NCBI GenBank assembly: GCA_046760785.1
Contig: JBHIET010000006.1
Location: 1-64,000, forward strand
Direction: 5' to 3'
Source: JBHIET01 sp046760785
GTDB taxonomy: Bacteria > Chloroflexota > Anaerolineae > B4-G1
DNA: 64,000 nucleotides
Shown: in pieces, positions 18,925 through 25,309 of the stretch
Numbering within the stretch: the first letter of the stretch is position 1
Layout: each line of letters opens with the position of its first letter
Translations under genes and position numbers: made by a program
Notes under the pieces: model-generated
Told to the model about the DNA's origin: nothing
Seen by the model: the letters and a program-made list of their open reading frames with translations, nothing else
The model's database searches: none

Positions 18925-19347
18925 TCACCTCCCCAGGAGCGGCGAAACAGCAAAAGCGAGATACCATAGCGTGCATAGACAGCCCGGAACGACGCTCAAG
19001 AGAAGAGCTATCAGCGCGCGCCGGGCTGCTTCCGGGGCCTGCCCTTGACCGCAGGCCAGGGTAGTGACGCCAACGCCGCAGGCCACTGCCCCCAGACCAA
19101 TAGGCAGCCAGAACAGCAGCAGGTCGGCCAGCGATCGGCGAGCCTGCGATACTCCCTCCCATCGGGCGACTGGCCTGGGAAGTACGGGATCGTCAGTGGG
19201 AGGCACGGAGGCCTGGGGATGCGAGGAACACGTGAGCAGCAGGACGATGCCACCCCACAGCGCCAGACAGGCGAAGATCGCCGCCAGCAGGCTGAGGTTG
19301 CCGCCCAACCGCGCCAGGTGGGCCACACTGCTCACTCTGCTTTCCAT
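18925..19347 (-). CDS. Small three- or four-helix membrane protein of unknown function
   Basis: A 140-residue protein with hydrophobic segments near residues 14-40, 78-100 and 110-135. The start MESRVSSVAHL is preceded by GGAGGG at 8-base spacing; an upstream GTG has no such site. No conserved motif is recognised. It is the first gene of a two-gene unit with the 79-residue membrane protein, and lies downstream of a strongly folded non-coding segment at 19403-19488. Confidence 0.55.
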   Translation of the reverse strand: MESRVSSVAHLARLGGNLSLLAAIFACLALWGGIVLLLTCSSHPQASVPPTDDPVLPRPVARWEGVSQARRSLADLLLFWLPIGLGAVACGVGVTTLACGQGQAPEAARRALIALLLSVVPGCLCTLWYLAFAVSPLLGR

Positions 19348-19402
19348 TTGCAGGACCCTCCTCAACACCCGCCACGCAAGTTCTCACACGGCCACGCTCG
19401 TG

Positions 19403-19488
19403 ACCCGGACGGTGGTCTCAGGGCGACAGCGCTACTGCTCCCCTAGCTTGCTCCCCAGGCCACTCACGTGGTCGCCCTGCGTCCGGGT
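19403..19488. other. Strongly folded non-coding segment, possible structured RNA
   Basis: Perfect 9-bp stem 19403-19411/19480-19488 stacks directly, with a 7-base bulge on one side, on a second perfect 9-bp stem 19419-19427/19471-19479; a CCAC-TCAC-GTGG hairpin lies inside (19460-19471). On the minus strand it lies about 56 bases before the 140-residue membrane-protein gene, so it could be a 5' leader element. It does not match SRP RNA, RNase P, TPP or cobalamin riboswitch signatures as I know them. The rest of 19489-19656 shows nothing recognisable. Confidence 0.4.
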
Positions 19489-19656
19489 CAGGCGCTGGAG
19501 TGCTCTTGGGGACCGGTCCACACCGGCGCACGTAGGATACTACAGAGTCGGGCGTATTGCTGGACGGAGGGGTGCCGTCTGCACACCGCGCGAGGGATGG
19601 GAATCTGTCTCTAACCTAACGCCTGCCCTACGCTTGCCTGACACACGCCGTTTCAC

Positions 19657-20340
19657 TCACGTGCAGCCGGCGCGGACGAGGAGTTGGAACGCGCGGGCGG
19701 TCAGGATAGGGCACAGGATAGCGCCGGCCGGAGGTGGTCCATTGAGGGTAGCGGTCAGGCCGGGGTAGGCCTGCACTTCGGTCAATGGCCACTCGTCGCG
19801 GGCGAAAAAGCCGGGCAGAGCGTTGGTTTCGACGCGCAGCAGGCCAAAGAGATCGCGGGGTGCTGGCACGCCTCGAAGACGCGTGCGTAGGGTGACGATG
19901 GCCAGGCCTCGCCCTGAGGCTCGGCCCAAAGGGTGGTCGGGGACGCTGGGGCCGCCCAGGCGGGGCAAGGTGAGAATCACCATCAGAGGTGTGGGGCGCT
20001 TCTTGCTCGGCGGGAGAGTCAACGTGTCGGCGATTTGCCACTCGTGAATCAGGTACGTCTGCTGGGGCAGTTCGAGCTGCACTCGCACGCCGAGTTCCTC
20101 CTCCACCTCGCGCCGCAGGCACGCCAGGATGGTCTCGCCCCGCTCGATGGTTCCACCGATGCCACCTACGCCGACGATCGTGGTGCCATCTTCGCGCTGC
20201 TTCCAGTACTTGGGCTTGCCGATCTCGAAGTAGTAGGCCGCGTCGTCGTGGACGATGGCCGAGACGCCGACGAGTGCAACAGTCTTGCCCCTCAGCAGGG
20301 GATGGCAGCGGAGGGCCGGGAGAGCGTGGAAAAGGTTCAT
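19657..20340 (-). CDS. Nudix hydrolase
   Basis: Predicted nucleoside-diphosphate-linked substrate pyrophosphohydrolase of 227 residues. A complete Nudix box is visible around residues 60-82, from GGTIERGETI to REVEEELGV, with the metal-binding REVEEE core. N-terminal and C-terminal flanks do not point to a specific substrate. The gene lies on the minus strand with the downstream-located membrane genes, but with a 300-base gap; 20 bases separate it from the antitoxin-like gene upstream. The exact reaction cannot be assigned from sequence. Confidence 0.88.
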   Translation of the reverse strand: MNLFHALPALRCHPLLRGKTVALVGVSAIVHDDAAYYFEIGKPKYWKQREDGTTIVGVGGIGGTIERGETILACLRREVEEELGVRVQLELPQQTYLIHEWQIADTLTLPPSKKRPTPLMVILTLPRLGGPSVPDHPLGRASGRGLAIVTLRTRLRGVPAPRDLFGLLRVETNALPGFFARDEWPLTEVQAYPGLTATLNGPPPAGAILCPILTARAFQLLVRAGCT

Positions 20341-20360
20341 AAGACCACGTAGGACACTGC

Positions 20361-20630
20361 CTACTCCTGATCCAGGAGAGCGCGAAAGAGGCGTGGCTCC
20401 CCCTCTTCGGTCAGGGCTTCATCGGCCAGCATATTGTCAATGGCGTCTTGTAAATAGGGAGGTAGTGCCTCCCAATCGGCGTGGGAGGCCAACACGCGCA
20501 AGAATAAGCGGTAGTCGCTCTGAGACAACACCACACCGACAACTTCGCCGCGTTCATCCTGGATCGTGCGCGGCGGATACGTCAACGTCGTAGGAATAGG
20601 TACGTTGGTTACAGGCGTCTTCACGTGCAT
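20361..20630 (-). CDS. Small soluble protein, weakly antitoxin-like
   Basis: An 89-residue protein. The start MHVKTPVTNV was chosen because GGAGG lies nine bases upstream, whereas a longer in-frame start at 20750 would overlap the esterase gene and has an unconvincing N-terminus. The middle (DERGEVVGVVLSQSDYRLFL) looks like the DNA-binding-antitoxin pattern of Phd/YefM proteins in which a short strand is followed by a helix ending in E/D-Y-x-x-L. No toxin gene is adjacent. The family is not firmly recognised; function unknown. Confidence 0.55.
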   Translation of the reverse strand: MHVKTPVTNVPIPTTLTYPPRTIQDERGEVVGVVLSQSDYRLFLRVLASHADWEALPPYLQDAIDNMLADEALTEEGEPRLFRALLDQE

Positions 20631-20692
20631 AGCCGGAACCTCCGAGCGCGTTGTAGTATCATACGCGGGTGGAATTCGCAAACCGCATGGAT

Positions 20693-21454
20693 TCAGGCTT
20701 CCAGATGTGTCTGGATGAACTCGTAGGTCTTCTCTGCCACAAACTCCCACTCGCTATCTACGGTGAGGCAGTGGCCGGAGTTGTGGAGGGTGATCAACTC
20801 CTTGTCTGCGGAGCCAGCCCGCTCGTAGGTGAGCCGGGCACTCTTCGGGTGGATGTCCCGGTCGAGGGTGCTATGGATGACCAACAGGGGGCAGGTTACC
20901 TGGGGCAAGAGCCTCCGGACCTGGAGATTCAGTTTCAGGAGTTCGTGAGCAGCGAAGACAGGGTATTCTTCGTAATGCCAGAGGCGCAGTTCGGCTCGGG
21001 GGTCGGTTAGATCGCTTTTGTTAGACTTGGGCTTCTTGTGGATCAGGTGCTTCAAGACGGGAGTTAGGTAGAGGAGCCGGTTGCCCACCATGACGGCGGG
21101 GGAGTAGAGGACGGCGCCAGGCAGTTCAGGATGGCGGGCGGCCAAGTAGAGGGTGAGTACAGAACCCATCGAGAGACCGCCGACGAAGACCGTCTCGCAG
21201 CGGGCCTGGAGATCGGCCAGTGCCTGCTCCACGTGCCCAGTCCAATCGGTCCACCTGCGGCGGTTCATATCCTCCACAGTGGTCCCGTGGCCGGGCAGGA
21301 GCAGCCCGGAGACGGTGAAGCCCCGTTGGTGAAGATAATCCCCCACCAACCGCATCTCCGGCGGGGAGCCGGTGAAGCCGTGGATGAGCAGCACCCCGAC
21401 GGGGCCGCCCCCCAGGAAGAAGGCGGATGGATCCGGGCGAGAACGTTGAGTCAT
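20693..21454 (-). CDS. Alpha/beta hydrolase, carboxylesterase type
   Basis: Predicted carboxylesterase or monoacylglycerol-lipase-like enzyme of 253 residues. Motifs are HGFTGSP (oxyanion hole, about residues 25-31), the nucleophile elbow GLSMGS (Ser near residue 95), a late Asp in HSTLDRDIHP and the catalytic His in HNSGHCLTVD. The arrangement and length match the Est30-type carboxylesterases. Substrate unknown. It is transcribed from 21454 with no close upstream gene; the 600 bases before it contain repeat elements. Confidence 0.9.
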   Translation of the reverse strand: MTQRSRPDPSAFFLGGGPVGVLLIHGFTGSPPEMRLVGDYLHQRGFTVSGLLLPGHGTTVEDMNRRRWTDWTGHVEQALADLQARCETVFVGGLSMGSVLTLYLAARHPELPGAVLYSPAVMVGNRLLYLTPVLKHLIHKKPKSNKSDLTDPRAELRLWHYEEYPVFAAHELLKLNLQVRRLLPQVTCPLLVIHSTLDRDIHPKSARLTYERAGSADKELITLHNSGHCLTVDSEWEFVAEKTYEFIQTHLEA

Positions 21455-21470
21455 TTTTCTACTTTGGTTA

Positions 21471-21491
21471 CTACTTTGACAATGTCATTTT
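21471..21491. repeat. Solo end of inverted-repeat element family 2
   Basis: CTACTTTGACAATGTCATTT matches the terminal repeat of the elements at 40115, 45764 and 53508. No partner end is found nearby, so it is probably a remnant. Confidence 0.55.
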
Positions 21492-21511
21492 TCGCCGTCG
21501 TTCGGCTGAAG

Positions 21512-21660
21512 GGTAGTCCCCCGCTTGGGTGTTCTGTTCTTCCGGCCGCCTTGCCGGGCGCTAAACCGCTGAAAGGGCAAAGCCCCCTTCGGGGCCTGGA
21601 TTTCAGCCCGCAGAGCTTTACTCTCAGCGGCGAGCTTTAGCTCGGCGCAACAAGGAGAAT
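21512..21660. mobile_element. Degenerate copy of inverted-repeat element family 1
   Basis: The left end GGTAGTCCCCCGCTTGGGTG resembles the terminal repeats of the copies at 41998 and 47458, and the interior shares a GCCGGGCGCTAAACCG-like block. No matching right end or target duplication was found. The right boundary is approximate. Confidence 0.45.
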
Positions 21661-21742
21661 ATCAGGGAATGTTTAGAACGCCCTCTGGGTACTGGCCTCT
21701 CCTAAAAGTCGTTGCCGGTTTCCCGCACGCCCGCCCTCAGCC

Positions 21743-21786
21743 AGCGAAGCCCTGCGGGCTCATCTCAGCCCCGCAGGGGCTTCGCT
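21743..21786. repeat. Long imperfect hairpin
   Basis: Inverted repeat of about 18 paired bases with two single-base bulges (21743-21760 against 21767-21786), loop CATCTC. It lies in the 610-base gene-free stretch 21455-22064, which otherwise holds the family 1 and 2 element remnants, a shared 36-bp block and the fmt promoter. Confidence 0.55.
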
Positions 21787-21927
21787 TGTGAGCCGGAGGC
21801 TTGAGTGTAGCAGAGCCTCCAGCGAGCTTTGAGCAAAGTGGCACTACTGTAGTGCACGGACACGAGGCGGCACCGATGCGCGTGCTATTCTAGCACACTT
21901 CATCCGAAGTTCAAGGCTCAGGGAGAG

Positions 21928-21963
21928 AGGCAACTACCTTTTACTCATTGCCATGGTACAATC
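21928..21963 (+). repeat. Shared 36-bp block with -10-like box, copy 1
   Basis: AGGCAACTACCTTTT followed by CATTGCCATGGTACAATC is repeated, with few changes and in opposite orientation, at 40073-40109, where the last part reads TATAATC. Confidence 0.55.
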
Positions 21964-22026
21964 GCAATGGGCAGAACTTGCTACCAGATGTTCTTGACTT
22001 CTTAACCCTTCCTCATCCCCTCCGAT

Positions 22027-22055
22027 TTGTCGTCCGCGCCATCCCGTGCTAAAAT
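22027..22055 (+). promoter_or_regulatory. fmt promoter, probably near-leaderless
   Basis: TTGTCG (22027-22032) and TAAAAT (22050-22055) at 17-bp spacing. The fmt ATG begins 10 bases after the -10 box with no Shine-Dalgarno site, so the leader would be only a few bases. Confidence 0.5.
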
Positions 22056-22064
22056 CCGTCTGCT

Positions 22065-23093
22065 ATGGCACGAATCGTCTTTATGGGCACGCCTGAGTTT
22101 GCAGTGCCGGTACTGGACGCGCTGGCCAATGCGCACCAGGTGACTGGCGTTGTCACACAGCCGGACCGGCCACGCGGGCGCGGGCGGCGGCTGGCGCCGT
22201 CGCCGATCAAGCAGGTGGCGCTGGAGCGCAGCCTGCCGCTGTCTCAACCGCAGTCGCTGCGCACGCCGGAGGCGGTGGCGCAACTGGCCGCCTGGGAACC
22301 AGAGGTCATCGTCGTCGCCGCCTTCGGGCAGCTCCTGCAACAGGACGTGCTCGACCTGCCTCCCCACGGCTGCCTTAACGTCCACGCCTCCCTGCTCCCG
22401 CGCTGGCGGGGCGCAGCGCCCATAGCGGCGGCCATCCTGGCTGGCGACGAGATCACCGGCGTGACAATTATGCGGATGGACGCGGGACTGGACACCGGGC
22501 CTATCCTGGCCCAGCGGGAGGAGCCGATCCGGCCCGACGACACACGGGCGACACTGGGGAAGCGGCTGGCGCGGCTGGGAGCGGCGTTGCTGGTGGAGAC
22601 GCTGCCGGCATATCTGGCGGGAGTCCTGCTGTCCCGGTCCCAACCGGAGGACGGAGTGATCTACGCAGGCCAACTGCGTAGGGAGGACGGTCTGCTCGAC
22701 TGGTCGCGCTCGGCGGTTGAGCTAGACCGGCAGATACGGGCATTCACCCCGTGGCCAGGCGCGTTCACGACATGGCGCGGCCGGCGGCTCAAGGTGCTGC
22801 GAGCTGTACCATTGCTCGGATGGCAGGGGGAGGTGCCACCGGGCACAGTGATCGCCCTGGCGGACGGCTCGACTGAGGCTTCGACGGCTCGACTGAGCTC
22901 GCCGAAGTCTGAGCTCAGCCGAACGTCATCAGCCGAAGCGCTCGCCGAAGTCGGCGCAGCCATTGCCACGAGCAATGGAGCACTGTGCCTGGAGGAAGTG
23001 CAGTTAGCTGGCAAGCGGTCAATGGATATCAAGGCTTTCCTCCGCGGCCAGCGCGATTTCGTGGGTAGCCGGTTAGGGGTGGCGCAAGAATAG
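22065..23093 (+). CDS. fmt: Methionyl-tRNA formyltransferase with an in-frame repeat insertion
   Basis: Transfers a formyl group from 10-formyl-tetrahydrofolate to initiator Met-tRNA. Motifs: FMGTPEFAVP at the N-terminus, the formyl-binding NVHASLLPRWRGAAPI (about residues 105-120), the catalytic Asp region TIMRMDAGLDTGPIL, and the C-terminal OB-like domain. The protein has 342 residues against the usual 310-315. The excess lies at residues about 268-298, where Ser/Ala/Glu-rich sequence is encoded by a palindromic repeat (22877-22941) also found at 41860-41924. It falls in a C-terminal-domain loop, so activity may be kept. No def gene is adjacent. Confidence 0.95.
   Translation: MARIVFMGTPEFAVPVLDALANAHQVTGVVTQPDRPRGRGRRLAPSPIKQVALERSLPLSQPQSLRTPEAVAQLAAWEPEVIVVAAFGQLLQQDVLDLPPHGCLNVHASLLPRWRGAAPIAAAILAGDEITGVTIMRMDAGLDTGPILAQREEPIRPDDTRATLGKRLARLGAALLVETLPAYLAGVLLSRSQPEDGVIYAGQLRREDGLLDWSRSAVELDRQIRAFTPWPGAFTTWRGRRLKVLRAVPLLGWQGEVPPGTVIALADGSTEASTARLSSPKSELSRTSSAEALAEVGAAIATSNGALCLEEVQLAGKRSMDIKAFLRGQRDFVGSRLGVAQE
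22877..22941 (+). repeat. 65-bp palindromic repeat C, copy inside fmt
   Basis: Matches the reverse complement of 41860-41924 at 63 of 65 positions. In fmt it is read in frame as residues about 271-292. Confidence 0.85.
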
Positions 23094-23178
23094 CGAATAG
23101 AGCAGAGGGGCGGAGAGGTACTGTCCGTTCCATTCGTTGAATGCGAGCGGAAAAGAGTTTCTCTTCCCGTCCCGACGC

Positions 23179-23208
23179 TTGCGTAACCAGAGCACACAGT
23201 GGTATAAT
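23179..23208 (+). promoter_or_regulatory. Promoter of yebC (and possibly ruvCA)
   Basis: TTGCGT (23179-23184) and TATAAT (23203-23208) with 18-bp spacing, 140 bases before yebC. The leader contains a degenerate heptamer tract (CACGTTT-CACGCCT-CACGTTT, about 23257-23278). Confidence 0.55.
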
Positions 23209-23347
23209 CATGTAAAACGTAAGGCGCAGTCTTGCCCCAGCATAGAGCCTCCCCACGTTTCACGCCTCACGTTTTACGCCGGTCCTTCATTGGCTCACAG
23301 GCATCAATAGCCCATTGTCACTCTCAGGTAGTAGTGGAGAGTAAGAT

Positions 23348-24103
23348 ATGTCCGGTCACAGCAAATGGTCAACCATCAAACACAAGAAAGCCACCACGGA
23401 TGCCCGGCGAGGCAAGCTTTTCACCCGCCTGGCGCGGGAGATCACCATTGCAGCACGCAAGGGGGGCGGCAACCCCGACGTGAACTTCCGCCTGCGCCTG
23501 GCTGTGGACAAGGCCAAGGCCGCCAACATGCCCAGAGACAACATCGAACGGGCCATCAAGCGCGGCACCGGGGAACTCAAAGGTGAAGATCTCGCGGAGG
23601 TGATGTATGAGGGATACGCCCCTAACGGGGTTGCCCTGTTGATGCAAGTGCTCACCGACAACAAGAACCGTACCGTCGCTGAGGTTCGCCGTGTCCTCAC
23701 CCGACAGGGTGGAACCTTGGCCGACGCGGGCGCCGTCATCTGGCAATTCGACCGCAAGGGATATATCGCCATAGCGCCTGATGGGACGGATGAGGACACC
23801 GTCTTCGAGACCGCAGTGGAGGCAGGAGCAGAGGACGTCGTTTTCGGCGACGACATGATTGAAGTCTACGCCGAACTAAAGGACTTCCAGGCAGTACGCC
23901 AAGCGTTGGAAGACGCAGGCATCCAATTTGAGGCGGCTGAACTTTCGATGATCCCCAAGACGACCATGCAACTGGGCGAAAAGGAGACCCTTCAAGTGAT
24001 GGGGGTTATTGATGCGCTGGAGGACCTGGACGACGTCCAGCAGGTCTACTCCAACCTGGACATCAGCGACGAGGTGATGGCCAAGTACGAGGCTTCGTCG
24101 TGA
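23348..24103 (+). CDS. yebC: YebC/PmpR family protein (TACO1-like)
   Basis: Conserved protein of 251 residues with family start MSGHSKWSTIKHKKA and the RDNIERAIKRG and MYEGYAPNGVAL motifs. Family members are described as DNA-binding regulators, and more recently as translation factors that relieve ribosome stalling at proline stretches. The window's many Thr/Pro-rich exported proteins would be natural clients of the second role; that is inference. It is followed by ruvC and ruvA as in many bacteria. The stop codon lies inside palindromic repeat D (24100-24172). Confidence 0.95.
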   Translation: MSGHSKWSTIKHKKATTDARRGKLFTRLAREITIAARKGGGNPDVNFRLRLAVDKAKAANMPRDNIERAIKRGTGELKGEDLAEVMYEGYAPNGVALLMQVLTDNKNRTVAEVRRVLTRQGGTLADAGAVIWQFDRKGYIAIAPDGTDEDTVFETAVEAGAEDVVFGDDMIEVYAELKDFQAVRQALEDAGIQFEAAELSMIPKTTMQLGEKETLQVMGVIDALEDLDDVQQVYSNLDISDEVMAKYEASS

Positions 24104-24172
24104 GCGCCCCTCGACCTGAGACTTCACCGAGCTCAGTCGAGGCGCTCGGGACGAAAGCTCAGCCGAACGGCG
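24100..24172 (-). repeat. 73-bp palindromic repeat D, copy between yebC and ruvC
   Basis: Matches the reverse complement of 58036-58108 (inside glycerate kinase) at 67 of 73 positions. It supplies the yebC stop and fills most of the gap to ruvC. Confidence 0.85.
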
Positions 24173-24187
24173 ACGGTCTGAACTCAG

Positions 24188-24679
24188 ATGCGCGTGCTCG
24201 GCATTGACCCCGGCACCGCCATCACGGGCTACGGCGTGGTGGAAGAGGCGGGCAGAGATCTGAAATCGGTGGCGTTCGGGGTGATCAGGACGCCCGCTGA
24301 TCAGCCTCTTGCCGTGCGCCTACAGTCCATTTACCGAGGGGTGAGGGATCTGACGGCGAAGTGGGAACCATCTGCGGCTGCAGTGGAGGAGCTTTTTTTC
24401 AGCAGCAACGTGCGCACGGCGATGAGTGTGGGCCAGGCACGCGGGGTGGCGCTTCTGGCTCTGGCCGATGCTGGCCTCATTGTGGCCGAATATACCCCAT
24501 CGTCGGTCAAGCAGGCAGTGACCGGGTACGGGAACGCGGACAAAACGCAGATGCAGGAGATGGTGCGGCTACTGCTAGGACTGGCGGAGGTGCCATCCCC
24601 CGACGACGCAGCCGACGCGCTGGCAGTCGCCATCTGCCATTTTCACTCAGCCCGCCTGGCGGCGCTTTCCGAGGAATGA
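24188..24679 (+). CDS. ruvC: Crossover junction endonuclease RuvC
   Basis: Holliday-junction resolvase that cuts four-way junctions after RuvAB branch migration. The 163-residue protein has the full family length. The N-terminal catalytic Asp is in LGIDPGTAITGYG, the acidic pair in AVEELFF (near residue 67) and the C-terminal Asp cluster in SPDDAADALAVA, completing the metal site. The start follows repeat D and has no clear Shine-Dalgarno site. It lies 7 bases before ruvA. Confidence 0.96.
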   Translation: MRVLGIDPGTAITGYGVVEEAGRDLKSVAFGVIRTPADQPLAVRLQSIYRGVRDLTAKWEPSAAAVEELFFSSNVRTAMSVGQARGVALLALADAGLIVAEYTPSSVKQAVTGYGNADKTQMQEMVRLLLGLAEVPSPDDAADALAVAICHFHSARLAALSEE

Positions 24680-24686
24680 GCGCGAG

Positions 24687-25271
24687 ATGATCGCCCGGCT
24701 CAGTGGGACGGTGTGGAGCATCGGAGAGGATCACGTGGTGGTTCGCGCTGGCGAGATTGGCTTCCAGGTGCGTGTGCCCTCCGGTGTGCTGGCACAACTG
24801 GATGAAGTGGGCCAGCCGGTGGAGCTATTCACCCACCTGCACGTGCGTGAAAACGAGCTGGCGCTCTACGGTTTTCTTACAGCAGAGGAACTGACACTAT
24901 TCAAACTCTTGTTGAGCGTCTCCGGGGTCGGGCCGAGAGTCGCGCTGGCACTGCTGGGCGCCGTTTCGCCGGATGCGCTCCGCCAGGCCGTGGTACAGGA
25001 AGAGCCAGGCCTGCTCTCCCGGGTGCCGGGCATCGGGCCTAAGACCGCCAAGGCAATCATCTTTCACCTGAAGGATAAAATCATCCCCACCGGGGTAGAG
25101 GCAGCACTCTTGCTAAGTGAAGCCGACGCCGAGGTCATCGCCGCGCTGACCGGCCTGGGCTTCAGCCTGGTCGAGGCACAGGCGGCGCTTCAGAGCCTGC
25201 CCCGAGGCGATGAGGACCTGTCTATTGAAGAGCGAGTGCGCCAGGCGCTGGCCTACTTCGCCGCGCCCTGA
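24687..25271 (+). CDS. ruvA: Holliday junction branch migration protein RuvA
   Basis: Binds four-way junctions as a tetramer and loads the RuvB helicase. The 194-residue protein shows the N-terminal OB-fold (MIARLSGTVWSIGEDHVVV), the central helix-hairpin-helix motifs (LLSVSGVGPRVALALL, LSRVPGIGPKTAKAII) and the C-terminal RuvB-binding domain (about 145-194). ruvB is not in the window, so it must be elsewhere. A palindromic half-repeat (about 25270-25296) lies between its stop and the next kinase gene. Confidence 0.96.
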   Translation: MIARLSGTVWSIGEDHVVVRAGEIGFQVRVPSGVLAQLDEVGQPVELFTHLHVRENELALYGFLTAEELTLFKLLLSVSGVGPRVALALLGAVSPDALRQAVVQEEPGLLSRVPGIGPKTAKAIIFHLKDKIIPTGVEAALLLSEADAEVIAALTGLGFSLVEAQAALQSLPRGDEDLSIEERVRQALAYFAAP

Positions 25272-25309
25272 CTTCGACAAACTCAGTCGAACCGATCGGA
25301 GGGATACCG

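Noticed and set aside
19369..19656. RNase P RNA, SRP RNA or cobalamin/TPP riboswitch
   Set aside because: The conserved cores of these RNAs were looked for and not found; only an unknown folded segment remains.
20631..20750. Longer start of the antitoxin-like protein
   Set aside because: It overlaps the esterase gene end and lacks a ribosome site, unlike the internal ATG with GGAGG.
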